This document shows, in pieces, positions 25,581 to 34,048 of a stretch of 40,572 nucleotides of DNA. The position numbers were made by a program, and so were the translations under genes. This stretch comes from Prevotella sp. GTDB lineage: Bacteria > Bacteroidota > Bacteroidia > Bacteroidales > Bacteroidaceae. Under the pieces are notes generated by a model, which worked only from the letters and a program-made list of their open reading frames with translations, ran no database searches and was not told the DNA's origin. The stretch lies in contig JAFLSE010000023.1 in NCBI GenBank assembly GCA_022511075.1, positions 1 to 40,572 on the forward strand. Direction: 5' to 3'. How positions within the stretch are numbered: position 1 is the stretch's first letter; each line of letters opens with the position of its first letter.

Positions 25581-25620
25581 AGAATGAAACTATTTACAAA
25601 TCTTTTAATCCATTAAAATT

Positions 25621-26718
25621 ATGGCAGAAGAAACAACATTAAAATTCCAGCAAGTCATTTGCCCGTCTTGCAAACGACCTATCAACACATTTAACCCCAA
25701 TAAGTTGATGGCAGAGTGCCCCTATTGCCACAGCAAGCTCGTCAATCCTCTTGTAAAACCCAAAGATGTGCCAATGCCCAGCCGCATCATTCCCTTTTCT
25801 ACTACAGAGAGGGATTTTGAGAAAGCGTTGGTAGATGTGCTTGTCAATGAAAAATATGTACCAACAAATATTTTTGATGCTATCAGTATCAATAGTGTCA
25901 TGCAGATTTATGTTCCTATGTTTGTGTATGAAGGAACCTATAATGCCTCCTGGAGTTGTCAGAGTGCTGTTGAGATTGACGAAAAAAACACGCAGTGGTT
26001 TCCTCAGAGCGGTATGGTGACAGGTAGTTTTTCATTCCTGATGTTGGCAAATGAAGGCGAGGATATACCCCAAGAGTTAAGCAAGTTTACCTACTCTTTC
26101 CCCTATGAAGTGAGTATGTCAAGGCAGTTCCAGCCAGATATGATTGATTACGAAGATGATAACCTAATGATTCTTGAATGCAATGCCGATGCAAGGATTC
26201 TTTGGGAGAAGTATGGAATACATAAGGTGAATTCCAATGCAAAAGTTAATGCCATGAGCCAGATAAAAGGACAGAAAACTCAGAACTTCAATGTCTCTTC
26301 AAGCTATAACCAGACATCGCCGACGGGAGAGTTTGTACTTGTTCCTTTCTGGTTTGTATATTACACTTATGGTGGTGAGCAGTTCCATTTCCTGATGGAC
26401 GGCAATGGAAAGCGTAAGTCTTATTCTTACCCAGTAGACGAAGAAGAGAAAGAGTTTGTGGAAAGAAAGGAAAAGGAGAAAGGATGGTTGTCCTCATGGT
26501 CTACAGCTCCTGCTATGTTCTTTGGACTACTGACTTTTCTTTACTTAAGTGTTGCTAAAGATGACGATGGTCTTTTTCCCAAGATAATAACTTTCTTGGT
26601 TGTTTTGGTTGTTATGAAAATCGGGAAATCAATTAATAATAGTAGGACAAATAGTCAAATAAAAGAAAGGCTTGAAGAATCAAAAGCCAAACGCCTGGAA
26701 GCTGCCAAACGATTATAG
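25621..26718 (+). CDS. Zinc-ribbon membrane protein (YdjG-like / TFIIB-type zinc ribbon)
   Basis: A 365-residue protein with a zinc ribbon at the N-terminus (C14-x2-C17 ... C33-x2-C36). A large soluble domain follows (about 50-285), of the type found in zinc-ribbon proteins that flank SPFH genes. Two transmembrane segments lie near the C-terminus (about 293-310 and 317-336), then a basic, helical tail (RLEESKAKRLEAAKRL). The topology would put ribbon and tail in the cytoplasm. It resembles B. subtilis YdjG in layout (zinc ribbon plus membrane anchoring). Together with its two upstream neighbours it makes a three-protein membrane module. Confidence 0.75.
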   Translation: MAEETTLKFQQVICPSCKRPINTFNPNKLMAECPYCHSKLVNPLVKPKDVPMPSRIIPFSTTERDFEKALVDVLVNEKYVPTNIFDAISINSVMQIYVPMFVYEGTYNASWSCQSAVEIDEKNTQWFPQSGMVTGSFSFLMLANEGEDIPQELSKFTYSFPYEVSMSRQFQPDMIDYEDDNLMILECNADARILWEKYGIHKVNSNAKVNAMSQIKGQKTQNFNVSSSYNQTSPTGEFVLVPFWFVYYTYGGEQFHFLMDGNGKRKSYSYPVDEEEKEFVERKEKEKGWLSSWSTAPAMFFGLLTFLYLSVAKDDDGLFPKIITFLVVLVVMKIGKSINNSRTNSQIKERLEESKAKRLEAAKRL

Positions 26719-26723
26719 TTATT

Positions 26724-26761
26724 GATAGTTCCTTCCTGCCTTATGGTTGGAGGGAACTATC
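26724..26761 (+). terminator. Strong hairpin between the zinc-ribbon and lipoprotein genes
   Basis: GATAGTTCCTTCC (26724-26736) pairs with GGAGGGAACTATC (26749-26761), 13 bp with one wobble and a 12-nt loop, starting 6 bp after the stop codon. No U-run follows on the plus strand, so it may protect the upstream mRNA from 3' decay rather than terminate fully. Confidence 0.5.
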
Positions 26762-26796
26762 GAACTAACAACGATGTCAAACAAAAACGAAAAAAT

Positions 26797-27201
26797 ATGA
26801 AAAGAACATATAAACACAGCATGATGGCACTCATGCTACTTTGTAGTTTCGCATTCCTGTCATGCAACAACAAAAAAGCAAATAGCGAAACAACTAATGT
26901 TGAGAGTGTAGATACTATGACAGCGGACGCAGAATACAGTGATGCTGGCGACCCTGCTATAGATGAGGAGTTAGATAACTTGCAGTCACAATTAGGAGAT
27001 TTGGGACAGAACGTACAAGATGAACTGAGAGACGAAGGCGATATAAGTGTCTACACTGGTCAAGAGATTATGAACTGTGACGGTGCAGTTACCACGTTGG
27101 GCGAAAAGATAAACCAAATGACTCCAGACCAACGACAACGTTACCAAGAACTTAAAGATGCTATAACAAAAATGGCTAAAGCATTAAATTTGTATGAATA
27201 A
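26797..27201 (+). CDS. Small acidic lipoprotein, unknown function
   Basis: A 134-residue protein. It has a lipoprotein signal peptide with Cys at residue 23 (LSCNNKK), followed by a low-complexity acidic Thr/Asp/Glu linker (30-60) and a helical domain (65-134; QLGDLGQNVQDEL, then a Gln/Arg-rich helix). An upstream in-frame ATG at 26722 would add 25 residues that overlap the hairpin and have no signal-like character, so 26797 is preferred. No family is recognised. It may belong to the envelope side of the SPFH module next door, but the hairpin between them leaves that open. Confidence 0.7.
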   Translation: MKRTYKHSMMALMLLCSFAFLSCNNKKANSETTNVESVDTMTADAEYSDAGDPAIDEELDNLQSQLGDLGQNVQDELRDEGDISVYTGQEIMNCDGAVTTLGEKINQMTPDQRQRYQELKDAITKMAKALNLYE

Positions 27202-27250
27202 AGTATTGGGAAAGCAAGAAAAATAACGCTTAATTATAAAAGTAATAATT

Positions 27251-28006
27251 ATGAACATCAGTCAGTTTAAACAGTTGGCATTTTTAGTGTTTGTGTTTTC
27301 TCTTTGTGTGGGATGCTCAAAGAATTGGGAAGAGATGAAGACGGAAATCAAATCGCAACTGAATGAAGGTGATGCGATTATCTACGAGGACGATGATAAT
27401 TTGACTTTATCGCTTAACAATGGTAGATATGTGGTAAATCACAATTTCAGCAGAGGGAAAATCGATACACTCTATGGAATTAATCCATTTGTCAATGAAC
27501 CAAATCTTAGGGGTGCCCATAAAGCTAACGACAAAGTAATATTAGTTGGAACAAATAACAATGATTCTCTGTACATAGCAAGTTTTGATAATAAAAACGC
27601 CAAGCTCAATTCCATGACATTTTCTGCCGTAAGCCACCGTTTTAATCCCGAAAATGGTGAACTGGAGCTATTCTGCCTCGCAACTTACAAGAACGGTAAC
27701 CGTGCGCTTGCTTCCTATAATATTAACTCTGAATTGCAAGTTACATCAGAAAACTACAAGAATATTAAGGAGATTTACATTGCTCCAAAAGCTCAGGTAA
27801 CACCTAAAAAGAAAGCTTATGATCCTTGGGATTTTGATGCTTTCTTGAGAGGAGAAAGAGATCCTGGCGATGGGCGTATCTATTGGTGGTCTTGCTTGAT
27901 GTGTGGAAAGAATGTTCAAAGTGTCACGCGACCACCTTCGAATGGTTGTACAGGTAGAGGAACTACAGGTCGGCATGACTGGCAAAAAGGTGGAGTAGCA
28001 CGCTAA
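27251..28006 (+). CDS. Lipoprotein with C-terminal zinc-finger-like tail
   Basis: A 251-residue protein. The signal peptide ends at VGC, Cys22, making a probable lipoprotein. Residues 40-180 look beta-rich, with DSLYIASFD and ALASYNI repeats reminiscent of propeller blades. The C-terminus is unusual for an exported protein: C215-x2-C218 ... C233 ... H242 in a PPSNGC-x8-HDW context. That is the small C2CH zinc knuckle also seen at the C-termini of various phage and toxin-associated proteins. No family is named with confidence. It ends just before a perfect 18-bp terminator. Confidence 0.65.
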   Translation: MNISQFKQLAFLVFVFSLCVGCSKNWEEMKTEIKSQLNEGDAIIYEDDDNLTLSLNNGRYVVNHNFSRGKIDTLYGINPFVNEPNLRGAHKANDKVILVGTNNNDSLYIASFDNKNAKLNSMTFSAVSHRFNPENGELELFCLATYKNGNRALASYNINSELQVTSENYKNIKEIYIAPKAQVTPKKKAYDPWDFDAFLRGERDPGDGRIYWWSCLMCGKNVQSVTRPPSNGCTGRGTTGRHDWQKGGVAR

Positions 28007-28064
28007 GATGATGATTCTTATTAAAGGCATATAGTGCTAAAACTTCGTGCTCTCGGATGCTTCT

Positions 28065-28280
28065 TTAATAACATAAATGCCGCTTGCTTTTAAGCAAGCG
28101 GCATTTATGTTTTCTATTGTAAACGTAGGATATAAATTGGTCGCAGTTCCACAGTCGTCCTATTGTTGATGCTATTTTATACAATGTAGCAACCTTGGGG
28201 ACGGTTAACCCTCGTTCAATTCTTGCCAACCAAACGTCAACAACATCATATATGTCTTTGGTTATTTCTTGAGGCTTCAT
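28065..28280 (-). pseudogene. XRE-type helix-turn-helix remnant
   Basis: A 71-residue frame. Its residues 14-42 (VDVWLARIERGLTVPKVATL and onward) match the recognition-helix half of XRE/Cro regulators, with the hallmark ARIERG-x-x-x-P followed by TLYKIAS. The first helix of the fold is missing, and a stop lies five codons ahead of the ATG. The last dozen codons are simply the terminator hairpin. It is therefore probably a truncated leftover of a regulator or antitoxin. It lies 28 bp behind the phosphatase gene. Confidence 0.4.
28072..28113. terminator. Perfect 18-bp inverted repeat terminator
   Basis: CATAAATGCCGCTTGCTT (28072-28089) pairs perfectly with 28092-28109, followed by TTTT on the plus strand. 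On the minus strand its end is T-rich too, so it can serve both the SPFH cluster and the convergent phosphatase transcript. Confidence 0.85.
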
Positions 28281-28307
28281 TTCTTTAGCTATTTAGTATA
28301 AAGATAG

Positions 28308-29753
28308 TTACCGCATTATCTCAAGAATGTTTTTCGGAATATCCGTATTGTCTATTACTCCAGAGAAACGCTCTGCACCTACACCCACGGCGAATACAGG
28401 TACGAACGTGCTTGTGTGTCCTCCCGTAGTCCAGCCCACGAATGCCTTGCGGTTGAGCACCTTCAGTGCAGCCACGGCAATGAGCTCATCGGTGAAATAT
28501 TCGCTTTTCACATTTTCTGCCTTGCCCTGCATAGTCTTGTCGTATGCTGCCTTTATTTCTGCTTCGTCGCTTTCCTTCATTTCTATGCTGCTCCACAAAC
28601 CTGTATTTTCAGCCAACAAATTCTTCATTTCGTCGTATGTGAATGGCTTCTGCTTGTCATTAAGGGCTGCCAATATCTTCTTTGTCAGCGCAGACTGCGA
28701 ACACTTTTGCATTCCCAAGCGTTGTAGTTGCAGTTCATACGTGTTGTCACGTCCCGGCGAAAGACCACCAGTCTCATGGTCGGCTGATATCACAATCAGC
28801 GTCTCGTCGGGATGTTGCAGGTAGAAGTTATACGCCTCACTTATGGCTTTATCAAAATCCATCACCTCTACCACGGTTGTACCAGCATCGTTGGCATGAC
28901 AAGCCCAGTCAATCTGTCCTCCCTCTACCATAAGGAAAAAGCCCTTATCCTTGCTCTTGTTATAGAGGAAATCTATTGCGGCTGCCGTAATCTGCGGCAG
29001 TTGCAGGTCGTCTTCATCACGGTCTATGGCGTATGGCAGTGCCCTGTTGTATATCTTGGCTTTCTCGTCGGTCTGCGTCAGTATTACCTTGTCGTGGCTC
29101 TTTCCGTGTTTCAGGTATTCGTCATAGCCCTTAATCTTTGTATAACCAGCCTTTCCTGTCATTTCATCTATGCTTGGTTGCTTGCCGTCATCTTCTTGCG
29201 GCTTTAGGAACCACGCTCCGCCGAAAAAGTCGTAACCAGATACAGGCAACTGGCAGCCTATTTCATAATATGTTCTTCTATTAGGTGCATGTGCATAGAA
29301 TACCGCCGGCGTTGCATGGTCAATACTTACGCTTGTGGTCACTCCCACAGCCATACCCCTTTCCTTTGCTATTGTGGCAATGCTTGTTGTGGGAACTGCC
29401 TTTGCCGAGTCCATAGCCACAGTTCCGTTAGTGGTCTTTTGTCCTGTGCTCAGTGCAGAGCCTCCTGCTGCGCTGTCGGTTGTTCCGTAACTTTTGGAAT
29501 AAGTGTGTGCCAGTCCAGATACAGGGAACTGTGCCATACAAAGAGGCACTCTACCATTGCTGCCGTTCATGGCTGCCATATAGCGTTCGGTCATTCCAAC
29601 TTGGTTTACACCCATTCCGTCGCCAATCATCAGGAATACATATTTCGCTTTCTGTGCCGTCGTCGTCATCACAACGACCAAAAAAGACAGGGTTATGAAA
29701 ATCCTTTTAACATTATTTCTTGTCATATATATTTTATTTTTTAGTTGTTTCAT
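28308..29753 (-). CDS. Alkaline phosphatase
   Basis: A PhoA-superfamily phosphomonoesterase of 481 residues with a signal peptide (hydrophobic 18-30, cleaved near TTTAQ), so periplasmic. The metal site and nucleophile are visible: D45 in MIGDGMG, S94 in TTDSAAGGSA (the phosphorylated Ser), the SADHETGG metal ligands, and the late His in TGGHTS. The start at 29753 overlaps the rnhB stop by 4 bp (ATGA), which suggests coupling. A second ATG nine residues in (29726) gives a more typical signal peptide, so the start is not certain. Confidence 0.93.
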   Translation of the reverse strand: MKQLKNKIYMTRNNVKRIFITLSFLVVVMTTTAQKAKYVFLMIGDGMGVNQVGMTERYMAAMNGSNGRVPLCMAQFPVSGLAHTYSKSYGTTDSAAGGSALSTGQKTTNGTVAMDSAKAVPTTSIATIAKERGMAVGVTTSVSIDHATPAVFYAHAPNRRTYYEIGCQLPVSGYDFFGGAWFLKPQEDDGKQPSIDEMTGKAGYTKIKGYDEYLKHGKSHDKVILTQTDEKAKIYNRALPYAIDRDEDDLQLPQITAAAIDFLYNKSKDKGFFLMVEGGQIDWACHANDAGTTVVEVMDFDKAISEAYNFYLQHPDETLIVISADHETGGLSPGRDNTYELQLQRLGMQKCSQSALTKKILAALNDKQKPFTYDEMKNLLAENTGLWSSIEMKESDEAEIKAAYDKTMQGKAENVKSEYFTDELIAVAALKVLNRKAFVGWTTGGHTSTFVPVFAVGVGAERFSGVIDNTDIPKNILEIMR

Positions 29754-30382
29754 TCTGGGAAATCTATTTCGAGCTGCCCGTCACCCAGCAGGTTGTACGA
29801 CATTCTGTGGTATGGTGTCGTGCCGTGTTCCTTTATTGCCGTGCGGTGTTTGCGTGTGGGATAACCCTTGTTGCTCTTCCAGTCATACTGTGGATATTCA
29901 TCCGCCAGTTTGTTCATATAATCGTCGCGATATGTCTTTGCCAAAATGCTTGCAGCCGCTATTGACAGATACTTGCCGTCGCCTTTCACGATTGTGGCAT
30001 GTGGCAGGGCATTATCAGTGGCAGGGTCTTTATATGTCTTAAACCTGTTGCCGTCAACAATTACCGCCTCTGGGCGCACCTTCAGTTGGTCTATCGCCCT
30101 GTGCATCGCGAGTATCGAGGCGTTCAGTATGTTTATCTTGTCTATCTCCTGTGGTGTCACTACGCCCACCGCCCAAGCCAATGCATCGCGCTCCACAATC
30201 TCACGCAACTTATAGCGTTTCTTCTCCGTAAGCTGCTTCGAGTCGTTCAGTTCATCGTTGCTATAATCTTCGGGAAATATCACCGCTGCAGCATATACGC
30301 TGCCGGCAAGACATCCCCTGCCAGCCTCGTCGCAACCTGCCTCTATCTTGTCGCTATGGTATTTGCCCTTTAACATCTTCAA
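29750..30382 (-). CDS. rnhB: Ribonuclease HII
   Basis: Removes ribonucleotides and RNA primers from DNA. At 210 residues it has the usual length. Catalytic carboxylates are D18/E19 in GCDEAGRGCLAG and D110 in IVDGNR, with a further Asp in ILAKTYRDDYM. The C-terminal region has the family's KGYPTRKH. A -7/-33 promoter lies just upstream, at the end of trpB2. Confidence 0.96.
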   Translation of the reverse strand: MKMLKGKYHSDKIEAGCDEAGRGCLAGSVYAAAVIFPEDYSNDELNDSKQLTEKKRYKLREIVERDALAWAVGVVTPQEIDKINILNASILAMHRAIDQLKVRPEAVIVDGNRFKTYKDPATDNALPHATIVKGDGKYLSIAAASILAKTYRDDYMNKLADEYPQYDWKSNKGYPTRKHRTAIKEHGTTPYHRMSYNLLGDGQLEIDFPE

Positions 30383-30397
30383 GTCCTAAAAACGCCA

Positions 30398-30429
30398 CAA
30401 AGTTACATATTTATAGAATTAAAATCAAA
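30398..30429 (-). promoter_or_regulatory. Promoter of rnhB-phoA
   Basis: Minus-strand TAACTTTG (30398-30405) and TTTG (30426-30429), spaced 20 bp. The -33 box overlaps the last codons of trpB2, so rnhB can be expressed independently of it. Confidence 0.7.
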
Positions 30430-31792
30430 TAACCTTTTCCAACTCTGCAAGGTTTCTTGCGACATCAGCATCGGTCACCTCATAATCATGCAGCGAACCA
30501 GAGAGATATTGGTCGTATGCCGTCATATCAATGAGTCCGTGACCAGATAGGTTGAACAAAATAACTTTCTCTTTACCTGTTTCCTTGCATTTCCTTGCCT
30601 CACGTATCGTAGCTGCTATAGCATGACAACTCTCGGGAGCAGGAATGATGCCTTCAACCTTTGCAAAAAGCGTTCCAGCATCGAATGTTTCCGACTGTGG
30701 AATGTCCATGGCCTCCATCATATTGTCCTTAAGCAACTGACTTACGATGACGCCTGCACCATGATAGCGCAAACCGCCAGCATGAATATTCGCAGGCATA
30801 AAATTATGTCCTAACGTATACATTGGCAACAGCGGGGTATAGCCTGCCACATCGCCGAAATCATATTGGAACACGCCACGTGTAAGTTTTGGACAACTTG
30901 CAGGTTCCGCTGCAATAAATCGGGTGATCTTACCTTCCAAAATGTTATGGCGCATGAACGGGAATGCCACACCGCCAAAGTTTGAGCCTCCTCCAAAGCA
31001 ACCAATAACAATATCAGGATATTCACCAGCCATAGCCATTTGTTTCTCTGCCTCAAGACCGATGATTGTCTGATGTAGAGTAACATGACTCAATACAGAG
31101 CCAAGAGTGTATTTACAGTTTGGTGTACTCATTGCCAACTCTATGGCTTCTGAAATGGCAGTACCAAGAGATCCCTGGCTGTTAGGCGTTTCAGTAAGTA
31201 TCTTACGACCAGCCTTTGTTGACATAGAAGGCGATGGTGTCACCTGAGCACCATAAGTCTGCATAATACTGCGACGATAAGGCTTCTGCTCGTAACTGAT
31301 TTTCACTTGATATACAGCCGCTTCAAGTCCAAAAACCTTTGCCGCATACGAAAGAGCCGCGCCCCATTGCCCTGCACCTGTCTCTGTTGTTATGTTTGTC
31401 ACTCCCTGCTTTTTGCAGTAGTATGCTTGTGCCAAGGCAGAATTTAGTTTGTGGCTTCCTACGGGACTTACACTCTCGTTCTTGAAATATATGTGTGCAG
31501 GAGTACCAAGGGCTTCCTCCAATCCGTAAGCACGCACGAGAGGTGTACTACGATAGTATTTATACATATCACGCACTTCCTCAGGAATGTCAATCCAAGC
31601 ATTTTCTTGGTCAAGTTCCTGACGACAAAGTTCCTCTGCAAAAACAGGGAACAAATCTTCGGGTTTCAATGGCTGCTTTGTTGCCGGATGTATTGGCGGC
31701 AACGGTTTGTTTTTCATATCAGCCTGAATATTGTACCACTGTGTTGGTATTTCCTCTTCTGTAAGAAAATAGCGTTTTTGTTTTATGCTCAT
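30425..31792 (-). CDS. Tryptophan synthase beta chain-like protein, TrpB2 type
   Basis: A PLP enzyme of 455 residues, longer than the roughly 400 of TrpB1. PLP lysine K115 sits in VGSHKLNSA, and the phosphate-binding GCFGGGSNFGG lies around 270. The extended N-terminus and the TGAGQWG form are typical of the TrpB2 branch. TrpB2 enzymes condense indole (or related acceptors) with serine or O-phosphoserine. No trpA is near, so an indole-salvage role is likely; this is inferred. It has its own divergent promoter region. Confidence 0.9.
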   Translation of the reverse strand: MSIKQKRYFLTEEEIPTQWYNIQADMKNKPLPPIHPATKQPLKPEDLFPVFAEELCRQELDQENAWIDIPEEVRDMYKYYRSTPLVRAYGLEEALGTPAHIYFKNESVSPVGSHKLNSALAQAYYCKKQGVTNITTETGAGQWGAALSYAAKVFGLEAAVYQVKISYEQKPYRRSIMQTYGAQVTPSPSMSTKAGRKILTETPNSQGSLGTAISEAIELAMSTPNCKYTLGSVLSHVTLHQTIIGLEAEKQMAMAGEYPDIVIGCFGGGSNFGGVAFPFMRHNILEGKITRFIAAEPASCPKLTRGVFQYDFGDVAGYTPLLPMYTLGHNFMPANIHAGGLRYHGAGVIVSQLLKDNMMEAMDIPQSETFDAGTLFAKVEGIIPAPESCHAIAATIREARKCKETGKEKVILFNLSGHGLIDMTAYDQYLSGSLHDYEVTDADVARNLAELEKVI

Positions 31793-31828
31793 TGTTTCGT
31801 AAGTTATTATTTCTAATTATTCACGCTA

Positions 31829-31860
31829 CAAAAGTACAACAATTATTATAAATAAGCAAA
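31829..31860 (-). promoter_or_regulatory. Promoter of trpB2
   Basis: Minus-strand TACTTTTG (31829-31836) and TTTG (31857-31860), spaced 20 bp, about 35 bp upstream of the ATG. The rest of the divergent gap to 32053 is AT-rich with no further structure I can support. Confidence 0.7.
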
Positions 31861-32053
31861 TAAACATAATAAAAGGTTTGGTTTTTAATATTTTCATTGC
31901 CTTTATACTCACATTTCACCATAAATATTTTGGTGACCTTCAATGTATGATCTATAACAAGAATATACTTTCCGTAGACGCAAAATAACAAATTTACTGT
32001 ATTAGACCGAAGTGTATCGCAACATAAAAAATATTAAAAAAACAGTTCTAATT

Positions 32054-32084
32054 TTTGTCCTAAATTCAAATTGCCGTATCTTTG
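32054..32084 (+). promoter_or_regulatory. Promoter of the 239-residue lipoprotein gene
   Basis: TTTG at 32054-32057, a 19-bp spacer and TATCTTTG at 32077-32084. The transcription start would be near 32091, which rules out an in-frame ATG at 32082 and fixes the start at 32103. Confidence 0.8.
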
Positions 32085-32102
32085 CAAATAAAAAACGAAC
32101 GT

Positions 32103-32822
32103 ATGAATATGAGAAACATATTATGGGTTATTTTAGGAATAATCGCTATCGGCTCGTGCGGAAACAAGAAGCAGAGTGATGACTTCGGTATTGTGGAGTA
32201 TCACGAGAACGTGCCGGGCGACTCTACACTATACGGGCTGGCTTGCGACGGGTGTACGGATTCCGTGATTGTGATACTCCCTTATTCAGGAGGTGATCCC
32301 GACACGTTCAACATTATCCGCTGTGAACGCAAAGGAAAAGTATACGGACACCCGCACATAGGGCACAGGTTAGCGGTGACGATAAATCCCGACAACAGGA
32401 ATGAAGCGGAGCAGGTGATTGTGCTCGACGACTTGGAACAGCAATGGCGCTTTGCCGTAAATCCTGTGATTACGGAAGAGCTTCCCGACTCGGTGGTGAA
32501 GAGCCTTATGATACCGCATGAATACAGCTATCTGCTGAAGCGCGACAACCAAGTGCGCACGGTGGGAACAATCTACAAGACAGGTACCTCGGACGAGCAA
32601 AGCCCTGCGGTGTATCCCGACGTCAAGCAATACAACAAATGGGGGTTGTATAACGGCAGGATTATCCTTGCATTCGACATACAAAATGCAATATCAGTAA
32701 ACAACGATTCGTTGCGGCACATTGACAAGGTGAGGGCAGACACGGCAGACATTGTGAGACTCGACACCGACACGCTCGTGCTGAGAATGAAGGACGGGCT
32801 GCACTCGTTCTACAAGAAATAA
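32103..32822 (+). CDS. Lipoprotein of unknown function, Prevotella-type
   Basis: A 239-residue protein with a lipoprotein signal and Cys at residue 19 (IGSCGNKK). The mature part begins with a DSTLYGLACDGCTDSVIVILP segment and looks beta-rich, with no membrane span or catalytic motif. It is perhaps of a DUF47xx-type Bacteroidales family, which I cannot name with confidence. An in-frame ATG at 32082 lies in the -7 box and cannot be used. It is monocistronic and converges on queF, 24 bp away. Confidence 0.75.
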   Translation: MNMRNILWVILGIIAIGSCGNKKQSDDFGIVEYHENVPGDSTLYGLACDGCTDSVIVILPYSGGDPDTFNIIRCERKGKVYGHPHIGHRLAVTINPDNRNEAEQVIVLDDLEQQWRFAVNPVITEELPDSVVKSLMIPHEYSYLLKRDNQVRTVGTIYKTGTSDEQSPAVYPDVKQYNKWGLYNGRIILAFDIQNAISVNNDSLRHIDKVRADTADIVRLDTDTLVLRMKDGLHSFYKK

Positions 32823-32846
32823 ACGCCTGCCGCCCTTTTCATATCG

Positions 32847-33314
32847 TTAGAGCATACCGTGGCTTAATAGTCGCTGCTCGGCAAGTTGCTCGTATTTAGT
32901 ACCGGGACGGCCGTAGTTGGCATATGGATATATGCTTATTCCGCCGCGTGGCGTGAAAATTCCCGTAACCTCGATATACTTTGGATTCATAAGGCGCACG
33001 AGGTCTTTCATTATCTTGTTTACGCAGTCCTCGTGGAAGTCGCCGTGGTTGCGGAAACTGAAAAGGTAGAGCTTCAGGCTCTTGCTCTCCACCATCTTCT
33101 CGTCGGGCAGATACATAATCTTTATTTCTGCAAAGTCGGGCTGCCCCGTTATGGGGCAGAGCGATGTGAACTCGGGACAGTTGAACTGCACCCAGTAGTC
33201 GTTTTCCCTGTGCTTGTTCTGGAATGTCTCAAGCACCTCGGGTGCATAGTCGCTGCGATACTCGGTCTTTGCGCCGAGTGCCTGCAGACCTTCGTCTTTC
33301 CTATTGTCGTTCAT
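32847..33314 (-). CDS. queF: NADPH-dependent 7-cyano-7-deazaguanine reductase
   Basis: Reduces preQ0 to preQ1 in queuosine synthesis. At 155 residues it is the short, unimodular type. The nucleophile C53 and acid D60 lie in [12 protein letters not shown]. The NADPH and substrate motif is [21 protein letters not shown] (76-96). It is the last gene of a six-gene operon, 30 bp after a queuosine-precursor transporter, which fits its role. Confidence 0.96.
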   Translation of the reverse strand: MNDNRKDEGLQALGAKTEYRSDYAPEVLETFQNKHRENDYWVQFNCPEFTSLCPITGQPDFAEIKIMYLPDEKMVESKSLKLYLFSFRNHGDFHEDCVNKIMKDLVRLMNPKYIEVTGIFTPRGGISIYPYANYGRPGTKYEQLAEQRLLSHGML

Positions 33315-33344
33315 AAATATTTTACGCTTGTGATGTGTGTCAAA

Positions 33345-34031
33345 TCAATAGAAGAACTTGAATATATGGTATTTCTCCGCTGTGTCGTAAGCATCTTCGT
33401 CCTCGAATTTCTTTGTGAACTTCACTACCCTTATCGTAGCTGGCAGGGCAATTATCTCGTACAATGTCTTGAGAATTACCTGCGAAATGATAAGTACCAA
33501 AAGTTCGTTGTCGGGCACGATGCCGTAGAAGGCAAGCGGAAAGAACACGAGTGAGTCGGCACTCTCGCCGAACACAGTACTCAATATGGCACGGTAGGAA
33601 AAATGCTTGCCGCCTGACCTAATCTTCATCTTGCTCATAACGTAGGCATTGACAAACGAGCCTATCACGAATGCCACGAACGATGCCGCCGTGATGCGTG
33701 GGGCAAGTCCGAACACGGCGTGAAAGCCTGCTTCATTATCCCAATAGTCAGCACCGGGAATGGCATCGGCAATGGCACCGAAGCCCACAAAGAGGGCGTT
33801 CATAAGAAAGCCTACCCATATAAGCATTCTTGCCCTGCTATATCCCCACACCTCGCACACGCAGTCGTTGATGATGTAGGAAACGGGAAATACTATCAGA
33901 CCTCCCGTGATGTTAAGCCCCCAAAACGAAATCTGCTTTGTCTCGAGCACGTTTGCCGTTATCAGGCAGACGCAGAATAGTATGCCGAAAAGCATAAACA
34001 GCACACTTACCTGTTCACTGTTCTTTCTCAC
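33345..34031 (-). CDS. Queuosine precursor transporter (YhhQ/QPTR family)
   Basis: An integral membrane protein of 228 residues with about six helices. It matches the YhhQ/DUF165 family: GGLIVFPVSYIINDCVCEVWGYSRAR, and the later FSYRAILSTVFGESADSLVFFPLAF. Members import preQ0, preQ1 or queuine. The neighbour queF, which makes preQ1 from preQ0, supports preQ0/preQ1 import. The CaCA exchanger ends 17 bp upstream. Confidence 0.92.
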   Translation of the reverse strand: MRKNSEQVSVLFMLFGILFCVCLITANVLETKQISFWGLNITGGLIVFPVSYIINDCVCEVWGYSRARMLIWVGFLMNALFVGFGAIADAIPGADYWDNEAGFHAVFGLAPRITAASFVAFVIGSFVNAYVMSKMKIRSGGKHFSYRAILSTVFGESADSLVFFPLAFYGIVPDNELLVLIISQVILKTLYEIIALPATIRVVKFTKKFEDEDAYDTAEKYHIFKFFY

Positions 34032-34048
34032 TTTCTAATGTCCTTTTG

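Noticed and set aside
32082..32102. Upstream start for the 239-residue lipoprotein
   Set aside because: This ATG lies within or next to the -7 box and before the predicted transcription start.
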